Shown here: positions 32,901-43,870 of the stretch, piece after piece | Layout of the letters: the number at the start of each line of letters is the position of its first letter | Numbering within the stretch: the first letter of the stretch is position 1 | From: Kappaphycus alvarezii | Taxonomy: Eukaryota; Rhodophyta; Florideophyceae; Gigartinales; Solieriaceae | Direction of reading: 5' to 3' | DNA: 64,000 nt | NCBI GenBank assembly: GCA_002205965.3 | Contig: NADL03000025.1 | Span: 496,001-560,000 of the forward strand | The notes under the pieces: model-generated | Databases searched by the model: none | Seen by the model: the letters and a program-made list of their open reading frames with translations, nothing else | Told to the model about the DNA's origin: nothing | Translations under genes and position numbers: made by a program

Positions 32901-32911
32901 CCAAAACTAAT

Positions 32912-33357
32912 CACGTCATTTTAACTCTGGCTTTCAACCCACTCACCTCTCTCAACGCAGCAAGAACGGCGAAACATAGAAGATACGAGTCCTTTATCGC
33001 GTCTTCCGCCAGAAGCAGGCTGGTGCCCGTCCCTATCTCTACCCTCGGAGGATGGCACCCGGATGCCCACTCGTTGTTAACCGACGTCGCACGCAACGTC
33101 GCTACGAAGGCAAGGGAGACCTACGCAAAGGTCAAAGAAGTCTTAACACAGCGTCATGCCGCAGCGGCAGCGATGTCCAATGAGGCGTGCCTGTTGCGGC
33201 GTGCCTGTTGGCCGGCCTCAAGCCAGTTTTCTAGTGATTTGACGGCTTCCCGCCAATCCTTTACATTGTAAGCCTTTACCCACATCACGACATCCCTCAC
33301 GGAACAGCTGACCATATTTTTCATAGATTAAAAACACCCCAAATTTCCCCCTTTTAC
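32912..33357 (+). pseudogene. RLE family B 3' end, 5'-truncated
   Basis: LTSLNAARTAKHRRYESFIA, VPISTLGGWHPDAHSLLTDV and MSNEACLL, then the tail ending GATTAAAAACACCCCAAATT. Two near-identical GGCGTGCCTGTTG motifs at 33183 look like a local duplication. Confidence 0.75.
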
Positions 33358-33471
33358 CTTCCAGTCGATAAATGGAAATTAGTCATGGTCATTTTACTGT
33401 TTAAATGAATAAAATGCTCAAAAACAATCACAAAGGAGGTACTGGAAAAAAACTTAGCTCGGGCCAATGGT

Positions 33472-33696
33472 CGGTAAATGTGGGTGATTTAATATTCGAA
33501 AAATATGGTCGGTTGTGGCCCGGAATATCCTACAGGGTGCCGAGTAATACCTCTTAAATTACTCTAAAAAGCTGTCTCAAGCCCCCCCAGCAGACAGGCT
33601 GCGTTGGACATTACGGCCCGCGGCAGCGAGTGAGTACCGCACGGACCTTACCATATGCCTCCATCGCCCTAACGGCCACGTTCCGCGCGACGTCGG
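33472..33696 (-). other. 3' untranslated region of the near full-length family B element
   Basis: Runs from the stop codon to the B1 tail (GGGTGATTTAATATTCGAAA on +). It corresponds to coding in less damaged copies, because a one-base loss at about 33737 makes the main ORF end early. AACGCAGCCTGTCTGCTGGG on minus is shared with 37640. Confidence 0.6.
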
Positions 33697-36246
33697 TTAA
33701 CACCCTATAAGCGTCCGGGTGCCACCCTCCGAGAGTAATATAGGAATAGGCACGAGCCTACTCACGGAGGTTGCAATAAAAGAATCATATCTCCTATGCT
33801 TCGCGGAGGCGGCCGCATTGAGAGAGGTGAGCGGATTAAACGTTTGGGCCCTCCTGTGGGAAGGCGCCAGCGGGTTGACAAACGTCACGTCAAAGAAGTC
33901 CGTACCTCCACTGCTTCCCATCGCCCGGATGTCTGGCCTCGTGCGATGAACGCCGTCCCGCGGTTCGACGGCGGGGTGACGTGCCGCTTTCTGCAAGTCT
34001 TGCGCAAAGAGGGTCACTTGATTGTCATGCCGTCGAGTCCTGTGCGCACCATGTCTGCAGTGAAGGAGGTGATCCCCGAAGGAGTCGAGGGTTTCGGGGC
34101 AGTTACGTCTTGGGCACGGCACGTCCGAAGGGAACAGCGGGACTTGGCAGAAGTATTGGAACCACACCGCGAATTCGCGGGGGTCAATACTCGTCTTGAG
34201 GCCGGGGCACGGAGCGCAATACACCCATTCCTTGGCGCCCGGGAGGGCCATGGAGGCGCGGAATGCCTGCCTTCTTTGATCACCGGGGGAGATGCTTTCC
34301 TGCACAGCTGCATGGATTGCGTCTGTTAGTTTCTTTTGCGATGGTGTATTGCTTGAGCAAAAGGCACTAAAAGGTAGAATCCTTGACTGCAGACAGGAAA
34401 GAGACCAATTCCGGTGGGCGTCCAAAGCGTCGTTGTAGGTGGCGAGGCTCCTGATAGGAGCGGGCAGAACAACTTTGCACAACCTGTTGGCGGCCGCGCT
34501 GGAGGCGAGGAAGGCGGCCGCGGCGATGTTTTTGGCTGAAGTGAATCCGACCCCAAGGGAGGGCCGCTTCGCATCCAGTGGTTTCACTGGGAGTTGAAGT
34601 TCACGGAAGACCTCTGAATCCAAAACCCCCCGCAGTGTGCGGACGCAGCGCTCCATCATATCGTCAAACATGGCAGCGCCCTCGGCGGTGGACGACGTCG
34701 GGACTACGCGCAGTAGATAGCCGAGTTTGCAGACTCCGAAGCAATTTCGGAGCAGCTGGAACGCTATTTGCGTATCCTCGAGGTCAATGATGGCCTCAAG
34801 GAACGGTTCGAGGGACTTCACGTGCGTGGAGAAAGTTCTCTTGGTGAAGGTCTCTGTGCCAATTGGAGCGTTGAGGACGAGTGTTCCCTCACTATACTCT
34901 TGTTTGAGGACATTCGGGTAGAGGCGCTGCACGGACTCTGGAGGGGCCGTCGGCCACCAGACCTTGCATTTTGGCAAAGAGAGGTGCAGACCTCTGCTAG
35001 TGGCGTCCAGCGAAGAAAGGATATCGACGGCTCGGAGAAGTTGTTCGTGACGCGCGATAATGTACCCGTCATCATGATACCATAGTTGGAGCAAGAGTTG
35101 GCCCATGGTCTCGTCTTCCCCAGAACCAGAGCCCAAGAGTTCCTGGATTTTGAGTATGAGGGGGTGCAGAACTAAGTCGAAAAGAAGCCCACCAAGATTG
35201 TCCCCCTGTTGTGTTCCGCGCACGCTTCGGAGAATATGGCGACCAATCCACAAGTACGCCGGCGCAGTTGCATAGCAATACGAGACCCACGGCAACAGTT
35301 CTGGGAATGACGTCCTGACAGCTTCGAGAAAAGCGGGCCGACTGCACAAATTGAAGGCGTTCTTGAGGTCTACTGTGAGCATCCCGTAATCAGAACTCGT
35401 CCCGAATTTCTGAACGACCCTTCGGACGCCGTGCACGACTGTGTCGGTTCCGGAACGGGTTGCGATTCCAACTTGGAGCGGTTGAAGGTGCTGTGCTGCT
35501 CTTGGCGTAGCCCTTTTCATGAGGCAACTGCCAACTAATCGACGCAGTGTTTCGCCCACGGCGATTGGGCGAGGTGTACCGTCCTTCTTTGCGAGCGGTG
35601 TAAGCGGGGCGCCCGCGATCCATGGGGCCAGTGAGGCTGGAGCTTTCCCTGCTGCCAAAATGTTCACTGTTCTGACAAGTGCAGCTAAAAATCCCGACTG
35701 TCTGGATGAAGTAGGGGCTCGTAGCAGTTCCGCCAGGTGATTAGGCCTCAGTCCTGAGCCGCCGGCAGAAGATCCCGGTTTGAAGCCCCTTACAGCGACG
35801 AGGACCTCCTCCGCAGTGAAATCACGGAACACAGCAGTAGTCTGAGGTGGGGTGGAAGGGCCGCTGTCACTGTGGAGAGCCTGTTGCGGGTGCTTGGCGA
35901 GAAGTGCTTGTACCACATTAGGCGTCGGAGGGAGGACGCCCAAGGAGCCTAGCGCCTGTGCAGCTTTGCCGTACGCACCCTCTTTGGCCAGTTTAGTTGC
36001 TCGTCGAATATTGAGTTGTGCTTGTTCGGAGGACGAGACTGTCTCTGGGCGCCGGGATGTAGATTGTTGGGTAGCTTGCTCCCACAGGGTCTCGAACTGT
36101 CCTGCGTTCCACAGCTCGATTCTGTCTCGCATTTGGTCCGCAATAGATTGCAGACGGGTTTGAGTTGTGCCGGAGTCCGGGTGAGACAGGTTTGTAAGCA
36201 TAACGGCCGGAAAAAGGAAACAGGTTTGCAAACGTTTCGGTTGCAT
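33697..36246 (-). CDS. RLE retrotransposon family B polyprotein: RT, CCHC finger, endonuclease
   Basis: 849 residues open, the longest ORF of the window. RT: RPIAV at 226-230, D293 in VDLKNAFN, GTQQGDN at 344-350, active site Y390-H391-D392-D393 (most relatives have YADD). Thumb region about 490-600. Finger C711-x4-C716-x9-H726-x3-C730. RLE core R770-P771-D772 ... D786-V-T in FFDVTFVNP. The enzyme nicks target DNA and primes reverse transcription from it. The same frame extends upstream, with one TGA at 36277-36279, into the ORF with a C2H2 finger, so the intact protein was about 1,060 residues in one ORF, as in R2-type elements. Near residue 835 one base is missing relative to 37797 (GAGAGTAGATATA there), replacing the natural C-terminus. 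Confidence 0.9.
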   Translation of the reverse strand: MQPKRLQTCFLFPAVMLTNLSHPDSGTTQTRLQSIADQMRDRIELWNAGQFETLWEQATQQSTSRRPETVSSSEQAQLNIRRATKLAKEGAYGKAAQALGSLGVLPPTPNVVQALLAKHPQQALHSDSGPSTPPQTTAVFRDFTAEEVLVAVRGFKPGSSAGGSGLRPNHLAELLRAPTSSRQSGFLAALVRTVNILAAGKAPASLAPWIAGAPLTPLAKKDGTPRPIAVGETLRRLVGSCLMKRATPRAAQHLQPLQVGIATRSGTDTVVHGVRRVVQKFGTSSDYGMLTVDLKNAFNLCSRPAFLEAVRTSFPELLPWVSYCYATAPAYLWIGRHILRSVRGTQQGDNLGGLLFDLVLHPLILKIQELLGSGSGEDETMGQLLLQLWYHDDGYIIARHEQLLRAVDILSSLDATSRGLHLSLPKCKVWWPTAPPESVQRLYPNVLKQEYSEGTLVLNAPIGTETFTKRTFSTHVKSLEPFLEAIIDLEDTQIAFQLLRNCFGVCKLGYLLRVVPTSSTAEGAAMFDDMMERCVRTLRGVLDSEVFRELQLPVKPLDAKRPSLGVGFTSAKNIAAAAFLASSAAANRLCKVVLPAPIRSLATYNDALDAHRNWSLSCLQSRILPFSAFCSSNTPSQKKLTDAIHAAVQESISPGDQRRQAFRASMALPGAKEWVYCAPCPGLKTSIDPREFAVWFQYFCQVPLFPSDVPCPRRNCPETLDSFGDHLLHCRHGAHRTRRHDNQVTLFAQDLQKAARHPAVEPRDGVHRTRPDIRAMGSSGGTDFFDVTFVNPLAPSHRRAQTFNPLTSLNAAASAKHRRYDSFIATSVSRLVPIPILLSEGGTRTLIGC

Positions 36247-36276
36247 GCGAGTGAAGCTAGGCAGGCGTCTGCGGCG

Positions 36277-36885
36277 TCATTCATGGCTCTGGCATATGTT
36301 TCTGCCAGAATGCCCCGGAACCTGGTGGGAATGTGTCATGACGGGTGTGTGCGTGACACAAATTTGCTCCATGGTGGGTAGCTTCTGGTGCGGCTGATTT
36401 GCCGACTCTACCCCATTCCCCGAATAGCGAATTGGTGTGGTCTCCACAGGTGCCGGCGGGGCTGGCTCGTCGGAGGCGAGCACTGGGACGTTCTCTGGAG
36501 TTGGCGGATCGCAGAGTTGTGTGTCATCCAGCGGGAGGAAGCATCTCGGGGCTGAATTAACACTGCAATTGGGACATGGAGAGTACGAAAACTCATAGAG
36601 ACCATCCGAGTTTGGTCCGGAAACTTTGGACCCAACATACTTGTCGTGGCACCCGCAATACCAATAACCTAGCTTTCCCAGGTACTGTCGGAGTTTTCCT
36701 AGTTCGTGTTGCTTTGGTATGCCTAACTTTGAGCCCCGACGGTGAGAGCCGCGAAGATGCGCTAGTAACTGCGCCACTGTGTGGAGCTTATGGTTTTGGT
36801 TTGGGCAGAGTGGACAATACTCTGTATGTGGTATGGCCTTGTTGAGGCGGGGCGTATCATAGGGCGCTCTGAAACCATTTGCCAT
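36277..36885 (-). CDS. Family B N-terminal zinc-finger segment
   Basis: 202 residues, in frame with the polyprotein and separated from its first Met by a TGA and ten codons (RRRRLPSFTR). Residues 24-48 are a C2H2 finger, C-x2-C-x15-H-x4-H (YCPLCPNQ ... LLAHLRGSH). More cysteines follow (YWYCGCHDKY, SPCPNCSV). N-terminal C2H2 fingers in R2-type elements bind the target DNA. The MANGF Met is the first in this open stretch. The region to about 37500 would be 5' untranslated. Confidence 0.75.
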   Translation of the reverse strand: MANGFRAPYDTPRLNKAIPHTEYCPLCPNQNHKLHTVAQLLAHLRGSHRRGSKLGIPKQHELGKLRQYLGKLGYWYCGCHDKYVGSKVSGPNSDGLYEFSYSPCPNCSVNSAPRCFLPLDDTQLCDPPTPENVPVLASDEPAPPAPVETTPIRYSGNGVESANQPHQKLPTMEQICVTHTPVMTHSHQVPGHSGRNICQSHE

Positions 36886-37525
36886 TGTTTCGCTCGAAAG
36901 GTATGTGCTGTAGGTGGGGCACGTGTGCTACTTGTGTTTGTTCCAGGTTGGTCGGTGGTTCTTCCGTAGGCGGGGACATGATGGCAATGTCCTTGTACTG
37001 CACCTTGTTCCAGTACAACAGTGATTTTGCCGGTGGCCACGTGGAGGCTTAGTGACAATTTTCCCCCACCCTGAGGTCTTAAACCAGTGCACCCTACTAA
37101 ACGATTGGACTTATTACAGTGCTGTACGCCAATCCTCGGGACTCCGATCCTGTACGCCGGTATGCACCTCAGACCTCCTTTTTCACCGGTGTAATTGTCG
37201 CCAAACCTTGGTCCCAGGTGGCCACGTGTAGTTGATCAAAAATTGACCGTTTCAAATCTTGATTTGCCAGCGGAGTTCTGTTCTTGGGAAGTTGGGATCA
37301 GGGACGAGGACGAGGGAACTTTGACGCCACTCACAACGCTCTGGGGCGATGGGATGAAAAGACGAATACAGCAAAATCGCCTCTAGTGTACCCAAAGAGA
37401 GGTGGAGGTGCGAAAGCAGAAAGATGGGGTGTTATTGAAGCACTTTCATTACTGCAAACTTTTCAGCTGTAAATTTGCCGTCGAAACAATATAATTCATT
37501 CAATGCTCCAGTAAATTCGGATGGG

Positions 37526-37850
37526 GGAAAATGTGGGGTGATTTAATATTTGAAAAATATGGTCGGTTGTGGTCCGGAATATCCTACAGGGTGCCCAGTA
37601 ATACCCCTGAAATTACCCTAAAAAGCCGGCTCGAGGCCCCTCAGCAGACAGGCTGCGTTGGACATTACGGCCGCGGCAGCGTGTCTCTGAGTAAGTACAG
37701 TACGGACCTTACCATATGCCTCCATAGCCCTAACGGCCACGTTCCGCGCGACGTCGGTTAGCACCCTATAAGCGTCCGGGTGCCACCCTCCGAGAGTAGA
37801 TATAGGAATAGGCACGAGCCTACTTCTCGCGGAGGTTGCAATAATTCGGA
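37526..37850 (-). pseudogene. Family B 3' end, 5'-truncated
   Basis: About 90 percent identical to 33472-33790. Here the C-terminal frame is open: VPIPISTLGGWHPDAYRVLT, DVARNVAVRAMEAYGKVRTV, LTQRHAAAAVMSNAACLL. It ends at GGTTGCAATAA, giving the natural C-terminus of the family. It lies head-to-tail just upstream of the long copy. Confidence 0.8.
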
Positions 37851-38207
37851 TGGAAAGAAAACATGACGAGGTAAGTTTTTGCGCTACGAGAGACTTGCAA
37901 ATGGTGCGAAAAGTTTGGGTGCTTTACTTGAGTCTGCGTTCAGTCTTGTAAATGTGAACGACTGGGTAGAGGATGTGTCAAAGATAGCTGATAAGAATAC
38001 TTTAATCGAGGAATGCGGGCGATACTGAGCACCCTGTAAATCTATTGCAATTATTTGACGATCAATCCCATACAAGATTTGCCAGTTTTGAGAGAACGTT
38101 GTCGATAGGGCCCATTCGATTTTCCGGTTATTGTAACGTAAACACTGGTACAGCGATTGTTTCGCGAGTCTCTTTCAAGATAAATGAGAGAAAAAGAGAT
38201 CTGTTCT

Positions 38208-38272
38208 TTCATGGATTCCAGTGGGGGGATCTGGCAAGAGCCCGGTCTGGAGGTCAGGTGGTGGGGTACGAA
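38208..38272 (-). repeat. Dispersed repeat shared with 7966-8030
   Basis: ATGGATTCCAGTGGGG and GGTCAGGTGGTGGGGTACG recur inverted at the right end of the family A-like insertion, so this is probably another 3' end of that element. Confidence 0.5.
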
Positions 38273-39202
38273 CCGTAGAACCTGGTCGTCATATAAATAT
38301 CACGATACAATAGGTTTGTTTTGTAATATTCATGTACCTGCCAGGTTGGTTTAGATGTTCTGTTTGGCCATTCAAATGTCTCCTATCTCTTTCTAAGATA
38401 GCTCTATCCATTTTCCTTTCCCCCTTTCTTCCAGAATTTTAAAATGCAATTCACAGTAGGTACAGATTTCGGCTTTGCAAGAGCCAAATTCCATGTGCGC
38501 ATATCGATTGATATCTTCGGTTCTCATGTTGGCAAGGATTCCTCATCCGGGCGAAACATTTACTTTGGGCCGCCAATGTACCCCGTGCATGGGATTGCTT
38601 GCCTTGGAAATGGACTCTTTTCTGGTCACATGTGCTATACAAGGGCTGAAGTTTAGTTTCTCTAGCTAGATAACCAGACACAATACCGATATACTTTCCT
38701 CATGATGTTTCTGGAAAGCTTGAAGTTGCGCAGCAGAACACGACGAACAGCGGAAAAAACAAACTTGGGAATATGAAAAAAAAAGGATTGCACCACGACG
38801 GGATTACAGTAAAGTACAGTATAGCGAATACCGTACAGCACCGCTGTACACTGTACTGTACAGTACGTTAGCCCACTGCTACAGGTGTCGCAGGGATTGT
38901 GTCAACATTGCAGACTTTGCGTTTGGAGCCGTGGCATGTTGACAGCCGCTCTGGCAATGCAAGCTGGTTGAGCTGGTATGGTATTTGTACTTGTAATGGT
39001 GTGATTTATACAGCCTTGTTAAGAACATTTTTGACCGTAAGATTCCACAAGTTGATTATTGACAAAACCTTTCAGGCTCATGTCATCTTGTACGCAGCTG
39101 GCTTCCCGTAGTCCTGGGAATGCAGTTTTGAGACGTGTGGTAGTTTTCTCGGGGCTGTTGAAAGCGCGGTTGTTCTGTAAGCTGGACAAAGAATAAAGAA
39201 AT

Positions 39203-39511
39203 GTGACTAGTTTGTTCGAGGAAATTTGCAACTTGTACGGGACTGGACCCCGCGGACAGCCTGGAATGGCTGCCGTACTTGAAGGTGACGAGGGGCATAC
39301 AGCACAAGGGGTGCTTAAATTTGACGTTGGCTGTAGACATGATGAAGGGTACAGCTGTAACCGATTTGACTACGTATGTTGGTGCAAGAGTGGCCCTCGT
39401 GCGTTTTATCAGTGCTGCATCAAGACCAAAGTAGACTACTTTTCCACGAGTTGCAAACTTTCGACTGGGTATGTTTTCCGAATAACTGTATCATCCTTTT
39501 GCTGGGTCTAG
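39203..39511 (+). CDS. Hypothetical Cys-rich protein or exon
   Basis: 102 residues, unrecognised. After residue 35 it has a dense cysteine pattern (VGCRHDEGYSC, YVCWCKSG, QCCIKTK, TSCKLST). A GTATGT donor-like site follows CKLSTG at about 39469, so the coding could be an exon. No signal peptide is present in the ORF. The low-complexity repeats on both sides do not overlap it. Confidence 0.3.
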   Translation: MTSLFEEICNLYGTGPRGQPGMAAVLEGDEGHTAQGVLKFDVGCRHDEGYSCNRFDYVCWCKSGPRAFYQCCIKTKVDYFSTSCKLSTGYVFRITVSSFCWV

Positions 39512-39892
39512 AAAAAAAACGGAAAAAATCGAAAGCGCTGCTATTCAGAAACAAGCAATGCAGTGCTGTGGACACCCAACAGACAAGCGGAAACTGAGTT
39601 ACCGTACCACACCGTATGTCAAGCAGTGCATGAATTTAGTCGACCCTGTTTGAATTCAGGAATCAGGTTGATAGGGACACTGCACAGTGTGCAGTGCACA
39701 CTTTTGTTCATTATATTGTACAGTACTGTACAGTACATATGTACTGTTGTGCCACAACAACACCGACTTTCCCCTTTTCACAGCCAATAACTGAACAATG
39801 CGGTATACTGCACAGCACAGTATTGTACCGAGTCATGTACTGTACAATGCCATTCAGTATAAAGAATACAGTAAGATACTATCATGTAATTG

Positions 39893-39936
39893 TATTTTAG
39901 AAAAATTTATTTTAGAAAAATTTATTTTAGAAAAAT
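39893..39936. repeat. Tandem repeat, three copies of a 15-bp unit
   Basis: ATTTTAGAAAAATTT repeated directly. Confidence 0.85.
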
Positions 39937-40089
39937 GATGGACTCGACTCGCCATGATCTTACAGTGCTTTTTTTAGAATAAGTCACAACCAGCTCATGA
40001 GACCGCCCGGTAATCTACTCTACAAACCGTCTTGTACTGTACTGTACTGTACTGTATACACTACTGTACTTGGTGCTGCAAGTTGAAAA

Positions 40090-43000
40090 AAAGGAGCACA
40101 AAAACACTCAAAAACTCTTGATCTAGACACATTCCCAACGACTCAATCCACCCATCCCCTCCGCAAATCCATCTCCTCTACTCCTGTACCAAGTCACAAG
40201 GGAATGCATCTTTTGTAACTATACATGTCACATTCACAACCCACAACCCTTCATAAAACAAAAAACAAAAAGTCCCAACCACCAATCTCTTCCAACTTTT
40301 TACCTCTTCAAGGAAACATACCCCTCCAACGGTACATTACCCTTTCGCCTGCCGCTTTGAAATTCCTGCCGCCTCTCTTTACATCTTCACTGCCAAATCA
40401 CACCATATGACCCTACCCAATCAATTCCTCAGCCTATCCTTTGCCCTCATTTCATCCGCTCTGTTCCATTTCTTCTCCAGAGTATATAATGTGTTTTTGT
40501 TTCTCTTGTCGACCCTCGCCACAGCGCACCACCATCCATTATCAAAATATCTCTCCAAAACAGCATTCGTCCCTCGCCCACCTATTCGACCGTTGTCACT
40601 CTACCAGAAAGGGGACAGTGCGCCCGGAAAAAGAGTCCCTGCAACCGTGCGTTTCAACTTTCTGTTTTGCTGACCGACAGTCGCCCTGTTTACCCCACAC
40701 ATTACAAACCTTTCGCTCTTTTCCTACAGGAAACAACGAACGAAACGAATCGAATCAATGATCCGTGAAACCGTGCCGTATTGTCCACCAAACAAGTCCA
40801 AGGCAACCCAAAGACAAACATCTTCCGTTATCTCTGTAACCCTGTCAACCATACACCTCCAAAGAATCGTTTTTTTTTTGAAACATTTCACAAAAATTCA
40901 GATCGAATAGGTTACTGCCCCTCTCTCTACAACATTTGGGGAGAGGCTTGGGGACTTTTGTGAGAACCTCTCATCGGAATGAGGTGTAATCGCTGTTACT
41001 GCCACGCGTCCTGCCACTGTTCACAACAACTGCCCTATACCCCAACCAAACCATATACACTACGTGTTTCCGACTTCTCGCTTGTTGAGTGGTTCGTTCG
41101 CATACAGCACATGTCAAGTCCTGGGGCTTGCTTGTCCCTATCAAACCACTCCTGCTATTGAAATGAAAGCAATCGATTCAAAAACTTGTCCGGAGCGTGA
41201 AGAGTATTGTGGATGTCATATATTTGCATGACGTGCTGGTAACAATTATAATGTATGTATGGAAACACCACTTCTGACAGACTGCCCAAGTAAAAGGCTC
41301 TGTATTTTCAACAGCGCCATTGCAAACAATGAAACGGATCTGTATACCGCAACCTTCGCTTTAGCGCTCATGCCTGGAGACCAAAGGTCATGTGAGAATC
41401 GACCAAGGTAAATTTCTCAGATGCTTATGTAGCTCGCAACTTGACCTTCACTGTGGTACCTGCATCCAAAACTATGATAGAAACTCCGATATTGATAGCA
41501 ATGTAGATGCTCTCACACAGGTCCACGACATAGCTAGGTAGTAAGGGTACAAATAGAGTTATTCTGTTAATTGACACACATGTACACGCATGTCGACTTG
41601 GGTCACTAAAGTCGAAATGCTCAGCAATTTCTGCAACTGCCGCGTTCTACCGTCTTGCCAAAGTTCGGTTGTGAATAACCATGTTCAGGACTAAACTAAC
41701 CGTACAATATAACTACCAAAAAGTCTTGGAATAGGGGTCTTTCTCAACCTGAGTAACCCGTAATCCCTTTGTATGACATTGTCTGACGACCACCCCTCAC
41801 AGAAATAAATGCATTTCCCGGTATATTACCGGAATTTAGCCACGTAGGGAGGCCATCGATATCCCCAAATCTTGAGACCGTGATATTACACTGCAAATTA
41901 TGGATACAACTTTTCCGACGCATAGGCATAAAAGAGCATCAACAGATGTTTATAATGCATATTTTGAGTGAACAGCTTGATTTGTATTTTAATTCTCAGG
42001 AATTATGAAATGAGTTGCGGTTAAATTTCGCAAAGACCACATTTATCGATTAAGCTTCAATTTCGTGAGATAAATCTAATGAAGCGATTAAGAGGACAAC
42101 ATCGTTACCCCAAAAATAATGTTCAACGCTAATACTTTGAACAGAATGAGGGACCTTTCATTCGGTTTTCACAAACAGAAAGGGTAATACATAGAAAAAC
42201 ACCTGTCCATAGTGAACAGTTTCAAATTTCTTTTATGGTTGTGAAGTTTTCAATACCATACATGCTTCAAATGTCGGTTGCAACAGTCTAACGTCGTCAG
42301 GGTGGAAAAGCATTGTTCATTTACAGGGTGAGATTTGTTGGCTGACAAGCAGTCAGATTGCATGGCCTGGATAGAAGGATCAATTTTTCCTTGTACAGAA
42401 TGGTGCTCCAGTTTTAATCGTAAAGCTCTCAAGAAAATGCAATTATAACGCCGCACTGAGCTTGGTGTTTCATTGAGGCGTTCTCCCTAATGTACATATC
42501 TTTAACAGTTTTCATTTAACAAATGCTTTGTGCTCAGCACATTTTTACATAAAACGCGGATTAAGTCGCTATCTCCTACTTTGAAATGTAAACAGATGTT
42601 GGCACGAGCCCCTTAATTTGATCTTCAAAATAGCAGTTGCTCAAAAAGATGAAAAAGGCGCTTTGTCTAACTCTGCCCCGTTGGGACACTTGGCCACCCT
42701 ACGGGCCACGAGAATCTTCATAAAATTGTCCTCCAAGAGTAGACATTTAATTTTGTTGGAGAGAGTCTCAAGTGTGCCTCGACAGACCTAATGCGACTTT
42801 GTATACGGTACTTCTGTATTGAGGGGAATATTGCATCTTCCAAAAATAAATCACCGAAACCTTCCCCTGTTGCTCACCTAGCCAGATTTACAAGAGGAAG
42901 CAGTTTGTGTGCGTCTGGTGTATGAACGCGGATCCTTTTTGTGAGTAATTGGTCACTTGTTTCTTGAGGGATTTGGTATAGCGGGTACAGGCTCTCACCA

Positions 43001-43760
43001 TTAGGCAGAAAACAAGAAGCTATAGGTGTGTTTATTGTTTGACAGTCCTCTGAACTCTGAAATTAAAAAAGCCGCCCATTTCCCCCTACTTGAAAAGAAG
43101 AACAAGTCATTTCATGTATAACTGGCATCTGTTGAGTGCAGATAGCAGAGGGACTGACATCATGAGAATTCCTAACTCCGCAGTTTAGACCAAGCTTTAT
43201 CAGAGACCCATGAATTCCTCCTCCCGCGACAAATAGTTCCTTTATGTGTACGTGCAAATCCGCGTTTTCCGTCTGACAAATCCTCAAAAGAAAGGTTGAA
43301 ATATTAATTCTGCAGTCGGTATCAGTATTGGGACCCAATATTTCATGCAGTGGGCCTCTAAAAGGAATGTAAGTTACGGTAACGATTGTTCAAGAAAACC
43401 AATAAGCGGTTTCGCTCAAGCATAAATTTCAGGAGTGGTTTCTCGCCCTCGAATTTTTCTAACGACCGATTTGTTTTAGAAGATGCCGCTACAATTCCAA
43501 CCAATTTCAAGTAGCGCTGTAGTATAATACCATACTGAATTTTTTATGCGGAGGTAGAACCACACCACAACATTGTGAATGGTACTTCAAATATTCTGTG
43601 GTGTTTTCGGCGCGAACGCAAGAGTTTGTACGGGCAATTGGCTATTTGGGACTCTATGATTGGATTTTTTCATAATAGTCGGCATACAATTTTTTCTTGG
43701 GATGCCGCTTTCGGTTAATAACCGCCACTGCCTCTAAATTAGTAAAGCACCAAAGCTTTA
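40090..43760. other. No gene recognised
   Basis: 40.1-40.9 kb is pyrimidine-rich on the plus strand, with short ORFs only. From 41 kb it becomes AT-rich with stops in all frames. I see no element or RNA gene. Confidence 0.4.
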
Positions 43761-43769
43761 CTGTGTCGG

Positions 43770-43870
43770 TATACCTTTTTTGAGTCGATTGTGGTTGTCT
43801 GGAAAACCACGGGATGGATCAGATATATCTTCCATGAGTAAAACACCCAAACCTTTCCCCAACGCTTTTC
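43770..43870 (+). mobile_element. Family B2 tail scrap
   Basis: TTTTTTGAGTCGATTGTGGT, TGTCTGGAAAACCACGGGAT and AGTAAAACACCCAAACCTTT. It is the only B tail between 38 kb and the window edge and looks little diverged. Confidence 0.75.

Larger units (their letters stand above)
38806..40075. repeat. Cluster of TGTACAGTAC / TACTGTAC repeats
   Basis: Self-complementary TGTACTGTACAGTACG (near 38851), TGTACAGTACTGTACAGTAC (39719), GTCATGTACTGTACAATG (39831) and TGTACTGTACTGTACTGTAC (40034) occur in otherwise single-copy DNA. The related (TACAG)n run is at 53956. Confidence 0.7.
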
